Assembly: GCA_003258405.1 (NCBI GenBank)
Contig: QKPN01000022.1
Coordinates: 1-64,000, forward strand
DNA from: Rhodobacteraceae bacterium DSL-40
Lineage (GTDB): Bacteria; Pseudomonadota; Alphaproteobacteria; Rhodobacterales; Rhodobacteraceae
DNA length: 64,000 bases
Reading direction: 5' to 3'
Each line of letters opens with the position of its first letter. Position 1 is the stretch's first letter. The translations under genes and the position numbers were made by a program. Of the stretch, positions 46,895 through 56,891 are shown in pieces. The notes under the pieces are model-generated. The model was not told the origin of the DNA. It saw only the letters and a list, made by a program, of their open reading frames with translations, and searched no databases.

Positions 46895-46912
46895 TCCGGG
46901 GAAAGCACTCTC

Positions 46913-46934
46913 GCCGGGCAAAACAAGGCCCGGC
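46913..46934. terminator. Hairpin between convergent erpA and the hybrid kinase gene
   Basis: GCCGGGC-AAAACAAG-GCCCGGC, a perfect 7-bp stem 19 bases after the erpA stop and 24 bases from the kinase stop. It may serve both genes. Confidence 0.5.
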
Positions 46935-46957
46935 AAGACATCAGCCGCGCCTTCCGC

Positions 46958-48826
46958 TCAGGCCAGGGCGTCCCTGATCGAGGGGGCCCCTGGCCGGTGC
47001 GGCCGCGCCGGCGTCGTTCCCCCTGACGTTGCATCCGGCAGCCAGCGCGCCATGGCCGCGCCCAGCTTGTCGAGGGTCACCGGCTTCGAGATGAAATCGT
47101 CCATCCCCGCATCCAGACAGGCCTGACGGTCGGAAACCAGCACGTTCGCCGAAAGCCCGACCAGCGGCATCCGGATCCCGTCCGCGCGCGCGCGCCGCGC
47201 GGTCGCGACCCCGTCGAGAATCGGCATCTGCATGTCGATGAGTGCGAGATCGTAATCGCCGCTCGCGAGGAGCTTCAGCGCGACCTCGCCGTTCTCTGCC
47301 ACCGTCGAGCGAAGTCCGAGCTGTTTCAGGAGGCCGCAGGTCACAAGCTGGTTGGTCGCGTTGTCCTCGACAACGAGCACATGGCCGGCAAGCGACCAGA
47401 CCCGCTCGCGATCGGATACGGCGGCCGGGCCGGTGACGCTCTCGCGGTCGTGGATCTGGCCGGCGGCGATCTCGAACCAGAAACGGCTGCCCTCACCGGG
47501 CACGCTGTGCACACCGATGCGCCCGCCCATGGCTTCCACCAGCCGCTTGCTGATCGCAAGCCCGAGCCCCGTGCCCTCGAAACGCCGCGCGAGGCCGTTC
47601 TCGACCTGGCTGAATTCCCGAAAGAGCTTCGGCAGCGCCTCGGGCGCGATGCCGATGCCGGTATCCTCGATCTCGAAGCGCAGCCGGTTGTCGGGAATGC
47701 GGATCGCGGTGAGGCGGATCCGCCCCCGTTCGGTGAACTTGAGCGCGTTTCCGACCAGATTGATCAGAACCTGCCGCAGCCGGACGGGGTCGTTTTCGAG
47801 CACAACGTCCGGGACGTCGAATTCCATCACCACATCCTTGCCCTCCATGCGCGGCAGGATCACCGAGCGGACGGTATGGATGACTTCCTCGAGCGCGAAT
47901 TGCTGCTTCTCGATATGGATATGGCCCGATTCCACCTTTGAGAAATCGAGGATGTCGTTGATCACATCCCGCAGCAGCAGCCCCGAATGCCGGATCACCG
48001 CGACCTGCTCGACCTGCTCGGGGTCGAGCTTGGTGCGATTGAGGATATCGGCCATGCCGATGATGCCGTTGAGCGGGGTCCTGATCTCGTGGCTCATGGT
48101 GGCGAGGAACGCGGATTTGGCCCGCGTTCCGGCCTCCGCAGCGCGTGCCGCACGGGCGATCTGCCGGACCTGGATGCCCTGGAGCAGCACGATGACGCCG
48201 ATCACCACCACGAGGATCACGAAGGCGATGCCCATGCGGGCATAGAGCGCGCTCAGCTGCTCGCGGTCGCCGACGGCGGATTCGTTGCTGCTGGCCTTGG
48301 CAAGCTGGGTGAGCCGGTTCATGTCCGCGTCGATCAGGCGGGCCTGGCGCAGGAGATCCGGCAGGACGGCCTGGACCGCGGCCGGGTCATGCGAAAGCCC
48401 GTCGATGACCGGTGCGAGATCGAGAATGCCGGAATGGATCCGGTCGGTCAGGACGGCGATCTCGGGATAGGCCCGGGCATGATCGGCATAGGCCCCTTCC
48501 TCGAGCAGGCCTGCCCGGCTGTAGAGCACGTCATAGCGGACGAAGGCCTTGTCGATTGTCTTGGAACTCGGGTCGAGCTCGATCCCCTGCATCGCCTCGA
48601 TGAAATCCTTGATCTCGAGGCGGGCCTGGAAGACGCCCCAGACGACGCTTTCGCGCGCCGCGGCGCGGATGCCGCGCTGCCGCTCCTTGAGGCTGCCAAA
48701 GAGGGTAAGTGCCGTGGCCGCGACGAAGATGCTCACCACGATAAGCATGACGATCGAGGCGCCGAGCCGCGAGAACTGAGGATTCCAGTGGCGGTTCGGG
48801 GAGGGTTCCCGTTTGCCTGCTCGCAT
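46958..48826 (-). CDS. Hybrid sensor histidine kinase with receiver domain
   Basis: 622 residues from the ATG at 48826 (an ATG at 48892 would add 22). TM1 is at about 20-45, a helical periplasmic domain of about 150 residues follows, and TM2 is at 198-218. HisKA has His246 in [13 protein letters not shown], the ATPase domain has [22 protein letters not shown] and [18 protein letters not shown], and a C-terminal receiver carries the phospho-Asp in [13 protein letters not shown]. There is no Hpt domain, so the phosphoryl group must pass to another protein. The four-helix-like sensor has no recognised ligand. Convergent with erpA. Confidence 0.9.
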   Translation of the reverse strand: MRAGKREPSPNRHWNPQFSRLGASIVMLIVVSIFVAATALTLFGSLKERQRGIRAAARESVVWGVFQARLEIKDFIEAMQGIELDPSSKTIDKAFVRYDVLYSRAGLLEEGAYADHARAYPEIAVLTDRIHSGILDLAPVIDGLSHDPAAVQAVLPDLLRQARLIDADMNRLTQLAKASSNESAVGDREQLSALYARMGIAFVILVVVIGVIVLLQGIQVRQIARAARAAEAGTRAKSAFLATMSHEIRTPLNGIIGMADILNRTKLDPEQVEQVAVIRHSGLLLRDVINDILDFSKVESGHIHIEKQQFALEEVIHTVRSVILPRMEGKDVVMEFDVPDVVLENDPVRLRQVLINLVGNALKFTERGRIRLTAIRIPDNRLRFEIEDTGIGIAPEALPKLFREFSQVENGLARRFEGTGLGLAISKRLVEAMGGRIGVHSVPGEGSRFWFEIAAGQIHDRESVTGPAAVSDRERVWSLAGHVLVVEDNATNQLVTCGLLKQLGLRSTVAENGEVALKLLASGDYDLALIDMQMPILDGVATARRARADGIRMPLVGLSANVLVSDRQACLDAGMDDFISKPVTLDKLGAAMARWLPDATSGGTTPARPHRPGAPSIRDALA

Positions 48827-49143
48827 TATCTGGTCGGGCTCCGTCGTTCGAAGGGCAACGCCGCAGCGAACCCGGGGGATCCGTCGCGACATCCTGCCGG
48901 AGCGAAAACCCCTGCCAGCGAAAACGGGATGTCACGGTCGAACCACCGTGAACGGGGCCGCATCCCGATTCTGCTGTCAGCGCCTCCACTCCGAACCAGC
49001 GGACACTGCACCCGAAGATATTTAAAATCTATCAAGGCCGCGGGACAAAAATGGCGAGATTGCCACGGATCACCCTGCCGGGCTTGCAGGGGCGCAGGGC
49101 CTTGCCTAGGGTCGCGCCGAACCGCGCCGGGATCAGACATCCG
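48827..49143. other. Gap between divergent hybrid kinase and xth
   Basis: 317 bases (251 if the kinase starts at 48892). I see no extra gene or RNA. It must hold the promoters of both genes. An AT-rich patch at about 49015-49035 (TATTTAAAATCTATC) is the only promoter-like stretch. Confidence 0.4.
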
Positions 49144-49923
49144 ATGAAAATAGCCTCATTCAACATCAATGGCGTCAAGGCACGCCTGCCCGCCCTGCTG
49201 GACTGGCTGAAGGAGGCCGCACCGGATGTGGTGGTGCTTCAGGAGATCAAGTCGGTCGATGAGGCGTTTCCGCGGACGGAGATCGAGGACGCGGGGTATC
49301 AGGTCGAGACCCATGGCCAGAAGAGCTTCAACGGGGTGGCGATCCTTTCGCGGCTGCCGCTCGAGGATGTGAGCCGGGGGCTGCCCGGTGACGAGGGGGA
49401 CGAGCAGGCGCGCTGGATCGAGGCGACGGTGGTCGGGCGGGAGGCGATCCGGGTCTGCGGGCTCTATCTGCCCAACGGAAACCCCGCACCGGGGCCAAAA
49501 TACGACTACAAGCTCGGCTGGATGGAGCGGCTCCGGGCCCGGGCGGAGGCTCTGATCGCGGGCGAGGACTGTGCGCTGCTCGCAGGGGATTACAATGTCA
49601 TCCCGCAGCCCGAGGATTGCCATGACCCGGCGGTCTGGAAGGATGATGCGCTCTTCCTGCCCGAGACCCGGGCGGCGTTCCGGCGGATCACCAATCTCGG
49701 CTACACCGATGCGCTGAGGAGCGTCGAGGCCAGGGGCGGGATCTACACGTTCTGGGACTATCAGGCCGGGGCCTGGCCGAAGGACAACGGCATCCGGATC
49801 GACCATGTTCTGCTCACCCCGCAGGCCGCCGACCGGCTGGTCGGCTGCGGGATCGACAAGGAGATCCGGGGGCGGGAAAAACCCTCGGACCATGTGCCGA
49901 TCTGGGTCGAGCTCGACCTCTGA
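49144..49923 (+). CDS. xth: Exodeoxyribonuclease III
   Basis: 259 residues. Apurinic/apyrimidinic endonuclease and 3'-5' exonuclease of base-excision repair. The EEP-fold active-site residues lie in FNINGVKARLPALLDWL, LQEIKSVDEAFP, GDYNVIPQPEDCHDP, GIRIDHVLL and SDHVPIW. The ATG at 49144 begins MKIASFNINGV; the longer frame is unneeded. A 10-bp hairpin follows the stop. Confidence 0.95.
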   Translation: MKIASFNINGVKARLPALLDWLKEAAPDVVVLQEIKSVDEAFPRTEIEDAGYQVETHGQKSFNGVAILSRLPLEDVSRGLPGDEGDEQARWIEATVVGREAIRVCGLYLPNGNPAPGPKYDYKLGWMERLRARAEALIAGEDCALLAGDYNVIPQPEDCHDPAVWKDDALFLPETRAAFRRITNLGYTDALRSVEARGGIYTFWDYQAGAWPKDNGIRIDHVLLTPQAADRLVGCGIDKEIRGREKPSDHVPIWVELDL

Positions 49924-49925
49924 GG

Positions 49926-49953
49926 CACGGTGAAACCGGGGCTTTTCACCGTG
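49926..49953. terminator. Hairpin after xth
   Basis: CACGGTGAAA-CCGGGGCT-TTTCACCGTG, a perfect 10-bp stem three bases after the xth stop. It is followed by an AT-rich stretch (about 49955-50005) before the convergent MFS gene. T runs are inside the arm and not after it. Confidence 0.55.
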
Positions 49954-50041
49954 AAACGGAAAAAATCGCTTTGATTTTACTCGATTTTCCTAGTTAACAT
50001 ATCATGAATCGCCTCCCAAGCGGGGCGACAGGACGGCGGCG

Positions 50042-51214
50042 CTACCGGCCGGATTCGGTCGCCCGGGACAGCTCCGGTTGCAGGGCCCTTCGCCCGCGCC
50101 ATGCCGCGCCGATGACGGCCGGCGCGAGGCAGAGCGCCGAGAGCAGGGCCGTGGCGGCAAAGCCCGACGCCTCGAAGACCGGCTTGAAGAGCGCGGTGCC
50201 GAGGAACATGGCGCCGTAGCTCACGGCGCCGTAGAGGCCGAGGATCGTCGCCCGCCGGGCGGGCGAGAGCGCGGTGAGCTGGCCGACGAGGATGTTGAGG
50301 CCGAGATGGTTCGCGCCGCCCCAGAGGAGGCAGACCGCAAGGATCGCGAGACCTGAGGGCGCGGCGAGGGCAAGCCCCAGATAGACGCAGAGCAGCGCGG
50401 CAAACACCAGAGGCGCCGATCGCCCGGCCCCGTGCCGGTCGATCAGCCGGTCAAGCGGCGCGATGAGGCCGAACCCGAGGCCGTAGGAGAGGGCCGCAAG
50501 CCCGGCCACGGTGGTCGTGAGGCCGAGCCTGGCCGTCAGATGCGTCCCGAGGAAGGCATAGAGGCCGTAGAAGGCCATCATGTAGCCCGCGACGGCGAGG
50601 AGGATCGGCGCGAGGCCGCGGATGCGGAGCGCCGCGAGGGGCGAGATGCGCGCGCCATCGCCCGCGGCCCCCTCCGGCAGGGCCGACCGGTGCAGCGCGA
50701 TCAGGACGAGAAGGCTCATGGCGGCGAGGAGCGCGAAGACGGCGCGCCAGTGCAGGACATCGGCCAGAACCGCCGAGAGGCTCACCCCCGCCACGAGGCT
50801 CAGCGTCCAGCCGGTCAGGACCTTGCCGAGGGTTTCGCTCTCGCGGCCGCGCGGCGCCACCTCCGCCGCGAGCCCGTAGACCGCCGGCAACGCGAGACCG
50901 GCGGCCACGCCCGCAAGCGCCTGCGCGAGCACCAGAACCGCCAGCACGGGCGCCAGGGCACTGAGCGCGAGGGCCGCGGCAAGAATCGCCAGCGCCCGGA
51001 AGAGGGCGCGGCGCAGGCCGATCCGGTCCGCCCTCGGGGCCAGCACCAGCGCGCTCAGCGCCGTGCCCGCCCCATAGACGGCAGAGGCCATCATGACATC
51101 GGGGGCGGAGCGCGCGGGGAAGGATGCCGCGACATCGGCCGCGATCGGGCTCAGGACCAGCGAGTTCGATCCGACAATGCCGATGGAACACATCAACAGC
51201 CATACAGGGTTCAT
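50042..51214 (-). CDS. MFS transporter
   Basis: 390 residues, 12 predicted helices of the major facilitator type. The first-domain motif A-like segment APRADRIGLRRALFRALAIL follows helix 2, and LPAVYGLAAEVAPRGRE follows helix 4. It resembles drug or metabolite exporters (DHA1 group). It is divergent from an Lrp-type regulator, which often controls a neighbouring amino-acid exporter, so an amino acid or related efflux substrate is possible. The ATG at 51214 is preferred over one ten codons upstream. Confidence 0.85.
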   Translation of the reverse strand: MNPVWLLMCSIGIVGSNSLVLSPIAADVAASFPARSAPDVMMASAVYGAGTALSALVLAPRADRIGLRRALFRALAILAAALALSALAPVLAVLVLAQALAGVAAGLALPAVYGLAAEVAPRGRESETLGKVLTGWTLSLVAGVSLSAVLADVLHWRAVFALLAAMSLLVLIALHRSALPEGAAGDGARISPLAALRIRGLAPILLAVAGYMMAFYGLYAFLGTHLTARLGLTTTVAGLAALSYGLGFGLIAPLDRLIDRHGAGRSAPLVFAALLCVYLGLALAAPSGLAILAVCLLWGGANHLGLNILVGQLTALSPARRATILGLYGAVSYGAMFLGTALFKPVFEASGFAATALLSALCLAPAVIGAAWRGRRALQPELSRATESGR

Positions 51215-51230
51215 TTCGCGGGGCTCCGGC

Positions 51231-51295
51231 TTTTTCCGGACCAATAGACGCGGCGGCCCGGGCTTGATACCCTGTTCCGCATTACCCCGGAAAAA
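51231..51295. promoter_or_regulatory. Inverted repeat in the MFS/Lrp divergent region
   Basis: TTTTTCCGG at 51231-51239 and CCGGAAAAA at 51287-51295 are exact 9-bp inverted copies, centres 56 bases apart (about five helical turns). They flank the divergent promoters and could be paired sites for the Lrp-type octamer. Confidence 0.5.
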
Positions 51296-51316
51296 TCGAA
51301 TGTGGTTCGGACATCC

Positions 51317-51787
51317 ATGAAAGACACCTTCGGCCTCGATCAGATCGACCGAAACCTGTTAGGGCTGCTGACCGAGAATGCCGAGCAGAGCTATGCCGAT
51401 CTCGGCAAGGCCGTCGGGCTGTCGGCGCCGGCGGTGCACGAGCGGGTGAAGCGATACAAGGCCAGCGGCCGCATCCGGGCGATCACCGCCCGGCTCGATC
51501 CGGCGATGACCGGAAAGCGGTTTCTGGCCTTCGTGCATGTGAACACGACCGGCTGGGGCAAGACCGATGCCCTGATGCAGATCGAGGAGCTGCCGGAGGT
51601 CGAGGAAATCCATTCCGTCACCGGCGACACCTGCATGATCCTGAAGGTGCGGATGGAAAGCACGCAGGCGCTGGAGGCGCTGCTGGCGCGGCTCTATGCC
51701 CTGCCCGAGGTCATCTCGACGAAAAGCTACGTCGCGCTCTCGACCTATCTCGAGCGGCCGGTTCAGGCGGGGATCACGCCGCTCTGA
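51317..51787 (+). CDS. Lrp/AsnC family transcriptional regulator
   Basis: 156 residues. An N-terminal helix-turn-helix (LDQIDRNLLGLLTENAEQSY, GKAVGLSAPAVHERVKRYK) at 5-55, then the RAM ligand domain (FVHVNTTGWGKTD, EVEEIHSVTGDTCMILKV) at about 70-150. It likely senses an amino acid and controls the divergent MFS gene. The ATG at 51317 is used; an earlier start five codons upstream is possible. Confidence 0.9.
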   Translation: MKDTFGLDQIDRNLLGLLTENAEQSYADLGKAVGLSAPAVHERVKRYKASGRIRAITARLDPAMTGKRFLAFVHVNTTGWGKTDALMQIEELPEVEEIHSVTGDTCMILKVRMESTQALEALLARLYALPEVISTKSYVALSTYLERPVQAGITPL

Positions 51788-51828
51788 GACCGGGGGATCG
51801 GGCGCCGGGGCCCTGACGCGGATCCGCC

Positions 51829-52254
51829 CTAGAGCCCCGCGGACTGATCGAAGAGGTCTTCGAGCGCCGAGCTGCTGGCGGAGGCCTTGCCGCCATAGCG
51901 GAAGGTCGTCACCGCCACGGCCTCCTCGAGGCGGCGGGCGACCTCGGCCTCGTCGATGGTGCCGAGCCGCCAGGCGATCTCGGTCTGCCAGACGAGGCGC
52001 TTTCCGACATCGAAGCCGGTGGCGTATTCATGCGGCTTGAGAAAGGCGAAGGTCGCGGCGACGAGCGCGGCGGCGGCGGCGAGGCGGCGCTGGGTTTCGG
52101 GCGAGCCGATGCCGACCGCGGCGAGCCCCGGCAGCATCACCGCGGTGACGCCGAGCCCGACATAGACCGCGAACCAGCCGTAATAGCTGAAACTCATGTG
52201 CCGGAGCGTCGTCTCGATGAGATCCGTCGTGCCTGCGTCCATCCCGTCCTCCAC
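51829..52254 (-). CDS. Membrane protein of unknown function
   Basis: 141 residues with two hydrophobic helices (about 25-47 and 58-75) and a soluble C-terminal half (KPHEYATGFDVGKRLVWQTEIAW ... EEAEVARRL-like helix). The layout of two helices followed by a helical cytoplasmic end resembles small SLATT-like proteins, but I do not recognise a family with confidence. It is transcribed in the same direction as the GNAT gene, 87 bases downstream of it. Confidence 0.65.
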   Translation of the reverse strand: MEDGMDAGTTDLIETTLRHMSFSYYGWFAVYVGLGVTAVMLPGLAAVGIGSPETQRRLAAAAALVAATFAFLKPHEYATGFDVGKRLVWQTEIAWRLGTIDEAEVARRLEEAVAVTTFRYGGKASASSSALEDLFDQSAGL

Positions 52255-52341
52255 CGTTTCGGGGGAAGGCTACGGCAAAATCGCATCAGGCCGAACCGTT
52301 TTTGCCTCCGGGTGCGGGATGCGGGCGCCCGGCCCCCGCGG

Positions 52342-53169
52342 TCACTTGGTGAAGCCTGCGCCGCCGAAGGCCTCCGGGTCGAGCACCGCGAGGCAGCCGA
52401 GGCCGCTCTCGACCACGCCGAGCCGCGCGCAGACATGCCGGGAGACCGCGTTGTCGCGCCGGACGCCGGTGTAGAACGTGTCGGCGCCGAAGGTCTCGTG
52501 CATGTGGAGCGCGACGCGGGCGCCGAGCGCAAGCGAGAGCGCCCTGCCCCGGTCGGCCTCGCGGACCGCGAGCATCCCCCACCAGGACGCGGTGCCGTAG
52601 GGGCTCTCGCGGTGGTTGCGCATCACCGCCCCGGCGCAGGCGGCGACCTGCCCGTCGGGGGCCTCGAGGAAGAGGCAGACGGCGCGCTGGGTCTCGGCGG
52701 TCAGGACGGTCGAGGCGGGCGGCAGGACGTGGCAGGCGAGCGCGGTCTCGGCGAGCCGGTCGAACCAGTGGGGGGCCGTTTCGGGCGTGATCCGGTGCAG
52801 CCGGTAGCTTTCCGGGATCGGCCTCTTGCGCACCTCGGCCCGGCAGGCGGCGAGGCAGGCCTCGTTGCCCATGAACTGATCCCAGTGGTCGGTGGCGAAG
52901 CCCTGCGCGGTGAAATCGCGGACGAGGGCCGCCTCGTCCTCGGGATGGGTGTAGTGGCTGATGCTCGCGCCCTGCACGCGCGCAAGGGCGGCGAGCAGCG
53001 GCACATCGCGGGGCGAGGCGCCATCGACGCCGACGCTGCGCCCCTCGTAGCCGAAGGCCGGATCATTGTGCAGCAGGGTCCAGAGGTGGTGCGCGCTCCG
53101 CTGCATCCGCTGCTGCGCGTGGTTGCCGAAATACCGGACCGTCGTGCCCCAGACCTCTTGCGTGTCCAT
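52342..53169 (-). CDS. GNAT family N-acetyltransferase
   Basis: 275 residues. The C-terminal half (about 165-265) has the GNAT layout: GMLAVREADRGRALSLALG in place of the acetyl-CoA V/I-x-x-x-x-R-G-x-G/A loop, followed by TFYTGVRRDNAVSRHVCARL, the usual helix near the end. The N-terminal half (about 1-140) is divergent. Acceptor unknown. It lies 77 bases downstream of the mfd stop, on the same strand. Confidence 0.8.
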   Translation of the reverse strand: MDTQEVWGTTVRYFGNHAQQRMQRSAHHLWTLLHNDPAFGYEGRSVGVDGASPRDVPLLAALARVQGASISHYTHPEDEAALVRDFTAQGFATDHWDQFMGNEACLAACRAEVRKRPIPESYRLHRITPETAPHWFDRLAETALACHVLPPASTVLTAETQRAVCLFLEAPDGQVAACAGAVMRNHRESPYGTASWWGMLAVREADRGRALSLALGARVALHMHETFGADTFYTGVRRDNAVSRHVCARLGVVESGLGCLAVLDPEAFGGAGFTK

Positions 53170-53246
53170 GGCGAACCCTCCCCTGCGGGGGGAAGGATAG
53201 CACGTCTGGCGGCGGGCTCAAAATCCGCAGGCGGCCGATCGCCGGA

Positions 53247-56200
53247 TCAGGCGCTCTTTCTGGCCTTGTCGGGCGGCGCGGCGTGGCGGGCGAGGTCGCG
53301 GGCGATGGCGAAGGCGCCCTGGAGCCTCGTGGCCGCATCGGCCCAGTCGCGGCGGAGGACGATGCGGTTGTCCTTGACCTTGGCCTGGCCCTTCTGCTCG
53401 TGCATGAACTCCACGAGCCCGGCGGGGTTGGCGTATTTGTCGCCCCAGAACTGGACGGTGGCGCCCTTGGGACCGCCGTCGAGCTTGGCGATGCCGGCGC
53501 GCTTGCACATCGCCTTGATGCGCACGACGAGCATCAGCGTCTCGACCTCGGCCGGGATCGGGCCGAAGCGGTCGATGAGCTCGGCGGCGAAGCCCTCCAT
53601 CTCGACCTTGTTCTCGAGCGCGGAGAGGCGGCGGTAGAGGCCGAGGCGGACATCGAGATCCGGCACGTAGGTCTCGGGGATGAGGACGGGGACGCCGAGA
53701 TTGATCTGGGGCGACCATTCGCCCTCGTCGGCGAGCCCGGCGTCGCCCGACTGGAGCTTGGCGATCGCCTCCTGGAGCATCTCCTGGTAGAGTTCGAAGC
53801 CCACCTCGCGGACCTGGCCGGACTGCTCCTCGCCGAGGAGGTTGCCGGCGCCGCGGATGTCGAGATCCTGGCTTGCCAGCGTGAAGCCGGCGCCGAGGCT
53901 GTCGAGCGAGCCGAGGACGCGCAGGCGCTTCTCGGCCTGGGGCGTGAGCGGCTTTCGCGGCTCGGTCATGAAGAAGGCATAGGCGCGGAGCTTCGAGCGG
54001 CCGACGCGGCCGCGGATCTGGTAGAGCTGGGCGAGGCCGAACATGTCGGCGCGCTCGACGATGAGGGTGTTGGCGGCCGGGATGTCGAGGCCGCTCTCGA
54101 CGATGGTGGTGGCGAGCAGCACGTCGTATTTGCCGTCGTAGAAGGCGTTCATCCGGTCGTCGAGCTCGGTCGCGGCCATCTGGCCGTGGGCGGTGACATG
54201 CTTCACCTCCGGCACGTGCTCGCGGAGGTAGCTCTCGACCTCGGCGAGATCGGAGATGCGGGGGACGACGTAGAAGGACTGGCCGCCGCGGTAGTGCTCG
54301 CGCAGAAGCGCCTCGCGGACCGTCACCGGGTCGAACTCGCTCACATAGGTGCGGATGGCGAGGCGGTCGACCGGGGGCGTGGCGATGAGGCTGAGCTCGC
54401 GCACCCCGGAGAGCGCCATCTGGAGCGTGCGGGGGATGGGCGTGGCGGTCAGGGTGAGGACGTGGATGTCGGAGCGGAGCTGCTTCAGGCGCTCCTTGTG
54501 GCCGACGCCGAAATGCTGCTCCTCGTCGATGATGAGAAGGCCGAGGTTGGCGAATTTCATGTTCTTCGCCAGAAGGGCATGGGTGCCGACGACGATGCCG
54601 ATCTCGCCGTTCTCGAGCCCCCTGCGGGTCTCGGCGGCCTCTTTCGCGGGCACGAAGCGGGAGAGCTGGCGGACGCGGACGGGAAGGCCGCGGAAGCGTT
54701 CGGCAAAGCCCTTGTAATGCTGGCGGGCGAGCAGCGTCGTCGGTGCGATCACCGCGACCTGCACCCCGGACATGGCGGCGACATAGGCCGCGCGGAGCGC
54801 CACCTCGGTCTTGCCGAAGCCCACGTCGCCGCAGACGAGGCGATCCATCGGCCGGCCGCTGTCGAGGTCTTCGAGCACGTCGGCGATGGCGTTGAGCTGA
54901 TCCTCCGTCTCGGCATAGGGGAAGCGGGCGCAGAACTCCTCCCAGCCGTGATTGTCGGGCGGCGCGAGGACGGGGCCCTTGCGGAGCGCGCGTTCGGCCG
55001 CGATGCGGATGAGCTTCTCCGCCATGTCGCGGATCCGCTCCTTGAGCCTGGCCTTCTTGGCCTGCCAGGCCCCGCCGCCGAGCCGGTCGAGGAGGCCCTC
55101 CTCGTGGCCGTAGCGCGAGAGCAGCTCGATGTTCTCGACCGGCAGGAAGAGCTTGTCGCCGCCGGCGTATTCGAGCGCGATGCATTCGTGCGGCGCGCCG
55201 GCCGCCGTGACGGTCTCGAGCCCCTTGTAGCGGCCGATGCCGTGATCGACGTGGACGACGAGATCGCCGGGGGTGAGGCCCGCGGCCTCGGTGAGGAAGT
55301 TCTCGGCGCGCTTGCGGCGCTTGGGCGCGCGGATCAGCCGGTCGCCCAGCACGTCCTGTTCGGCGATCACCGTGAGGCCGGGGGCCTCGAAGCCGTGTTC
55401 GAGGCCCCAGACGGCGAGGAAGAGGCCGCCCTTGCCCTCGATCTCGGAGGCGCGGGTAATCTCGCGGGCATCGGCGATGCCGCTGTCGGACAGCAGCCCC
55501 TCGAGGCGTTCGCGCGCGCCCTTGGAATAGCTCGCGACGACGACATTGCCGGACTTGCGCCGGGCCCTGATGTGATCGGCGAGCGCGCCGAAGAGGCTCA
55601 CCTGCTCCTGCTGGCGTTCGGGGGCGAAATCGCGGCCGATGCGGCCGCCCGCGTCGATCACGCCGGGGCCGGAATGGCGGGGCAGCGCGGAGAGCTCGTG
55701 GCGCGGGCGCGCCGGGCCGAGGGCGGCGTCGAAGGCGGCCTCGTCGAGATAGAGGAGCTCCGGCGGCGCGGGCTTGTAGACGGTGCCGAGCTTCGATTTC
55801 GCGCCGAGCGCGGCGGTGCGGGCCTCGTACTGCTCGGCAAGCGCGGCCCAGCGGGCGGTGTGGGCGGCGCCGAACTGGTCATCGAGCAGGACCGGCGCCT
55901 CGGGGAGGTAGTCGAAGAGCGTCTCGAGGCGCTCGTGGAAGAAGGGCAGCCAGTGCTCGTAGCCCTGATGTTTGCGGCCGGCGCTGATCGCCTCGTAGAG
56001 CGGATCGTCGTGGCCCGCGGCGCCGAAGCGGGTGCGGTATTCGGTGCGGAAGCGCTGGATCGCCTCGTCGTCGAGCATGACCTCGGAGACGGGCGCGAGC
56101 TCGACGCGCTTCACGCTCTCGGTGGTGCGCTGGCTCTCGGGCTCGAAGCGGCGGGCGCTTTCGAGCACGTCGCCGAAGAGGTCGAGCCGGATGGGCGTGC

Positions 56201-56723
56201 GCGAGCTCGGCGGGAAGAGGTCGATCAGGCCGCCGCGCACGGCGAACTCGCCCTTGTCGGTGACGGTGGGCGTCTGGGTGTAGCCCATGCGCACGAGGAA
56301 GGCGCGGAGCTTGCCCACATCGATCCGCCGGTCGACCTGGGCGACGAAGCTCGCATCGCGAAGCGCCGCGCGGGCCGGAACCTTCTGGGTTGCGGCATTG
56401 ACGGTGGTGAGGATCGCCGCCGGGCGGTCGAAGCCACGGGCGAGGGCCGCGAGCGTCGCCATGCGGGCCGCCGAGATGTCGCCATTGGGCGAGATGCGAT
56501 CGTAGGGCAGGCAATCCCAGGCCGGGAAGGTGAGAATCGGCAGTTGCGGCGCGAAGAAGCGGATCGAGGCGCGGAGCGCGGCGAGCCGGGCGTCGTCGCG
56601 GGCGACGTGAATCACCGGGCCTTCGGCGCGCGTCACCGTCTCGACGAGGTGATGGGCGTCGAATCCTTCGGGGCAGCCGCCGACGACGAGGCGGCCGGGG
56701 GAGAGGGGCCTGCGCGCTTTCAT
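53247..56723 (-). CDS. mfd: Transcription-repair coupling factor
   Basis: 1158 residues, the normal size. Mfd removes RNA polymerase stalled at DNA lesions and recruits UvrA. Domains: UvrB-like N-terminal part with WDCLPYDRISPN, the RNA-polymerase interaction domain near 480-550 (LTPGDLVVHVDHGIGRYKGL), RecG-like translocase with Walker A CGDVGFGKTEVALR and LLIIDEEQHFGVGHKE, and TRCF C-terminal domain. The ATG at 56723 begins MKARRPLSPGRLVVGG; a start 18 codons earlier is possible. A 1779-codon open frame on the opposite strand is a GC artefact. Confidence 0.96.
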   Translation of the reverse strand: MKARRPLSPGRLVVGGCPEGFDAHHLVETVTRAEGPVIHVARDDARLAALRASIRFFAPQLPILTFPAWDCLPYDRISPNGDISAARMATLAALARGFDRPAAILTTVNAATQKVPARAALRDASFVAQVDRRIDVGKLRAFLVRMGYTQTPTVTDKGEFAVRGGLIDLFPPSSRTPIRLDLFGDVLESARRFEPESQRTTESVKRVELAPVSEVMLDDEAIQRFRTEYRTRFGAAGHDDPLYEAISAGRKHQGYEHWLPFFHERLETLFDYLPEAPVLLDDQFGAAHTARWAALAEQYEARTAALGAKSKLGTVYKPAPPELLYLDEAAFDAALGPARPRHELSALPRHSGPGVIDAGGRIGRDFAPERQQEQVSLFGALADHIRARRKSGNVVVASYSKGARERLEGLLSDSGIADAREITRASEIEGKGGLFLAVWGLEHGFEAPGLTVIAEQDVLGDRLIRAPKRRKRAENFLTEAAGLTPGDLVVHVDHGIGRYKGLETVTAAGAPHECIALEYAGGDKLFLPVENIELLSRYGHEEGLLDRLGGGAWQAKKARLKERIRDMAEKLIRIAAERALRKGPVLAPPDNHGWEEFCARFPYAETEDQLNAIADVLEDLDSGRPMDRLVCGDVGFGKTEVALRAAYVAAMSGVQVAVIAPTTLLARQHYKGFAERFRGLPVRVRQLSRFVPAKEAAETRRGLENGEIGIVVGTHALLAKNMKFANLGLLIIDEEQHFGVGHKERLKQLRSDIHVLTLTATPIPRTLQMALSGVRELSLIATPPVDRLAIRTYVSEFDPVTVREALLREHYRGGQSFYVVPRISDLAEVESYLREHVPEVKHVTAHGQMAATELDDRMNAFYDGKYDVLLATTIVESGLDIPAANTLIVERADMFGLAQLYQIRGRVGRSKLRAYAFFMTEPRKPLTPQAEKRLRVLGSLDSLGAGFTLASQDLDIRGAGNLLGEEQSGQVREVGFELYQEMLQEAIAKLQSGDAGLADEGEWSPQINLGVPVLIPETYVPDLDVRLGLYRRLSALENKVEMEGFAAELIDRFGPIPAEVETLMLVVRIKAMCKRAGIAKLDGGPKGATVQFWGDKYANPAGLVEFMHEQKGQAKVKDNRIVLRRDWADAATRLQGAFAIARDLARHAAPPDKARKSA

Positions 56724-56891
56724 GCAGGCGAGGTAGCGCACGGCGCGAGGCGTGACAAGCGCGCCGCGCCTTCCCATGCGGGGCCCGGTGCTCTACCTTT
56801 CGGAGATTGTCGCAGTGGTGCATTACGCGCCGCCCGCTCAAGCGCGCAGAGACGCGTCCGGCGGGCATGCAACGGGAACAGGGGGACAGTC

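Noticed and set aside
50004-50219. Small plus-strand frame beginning in an AT-rich patch after xth
   Set aside because: It runs antisense into the MFS gene, has biased composition and no ribosome site.
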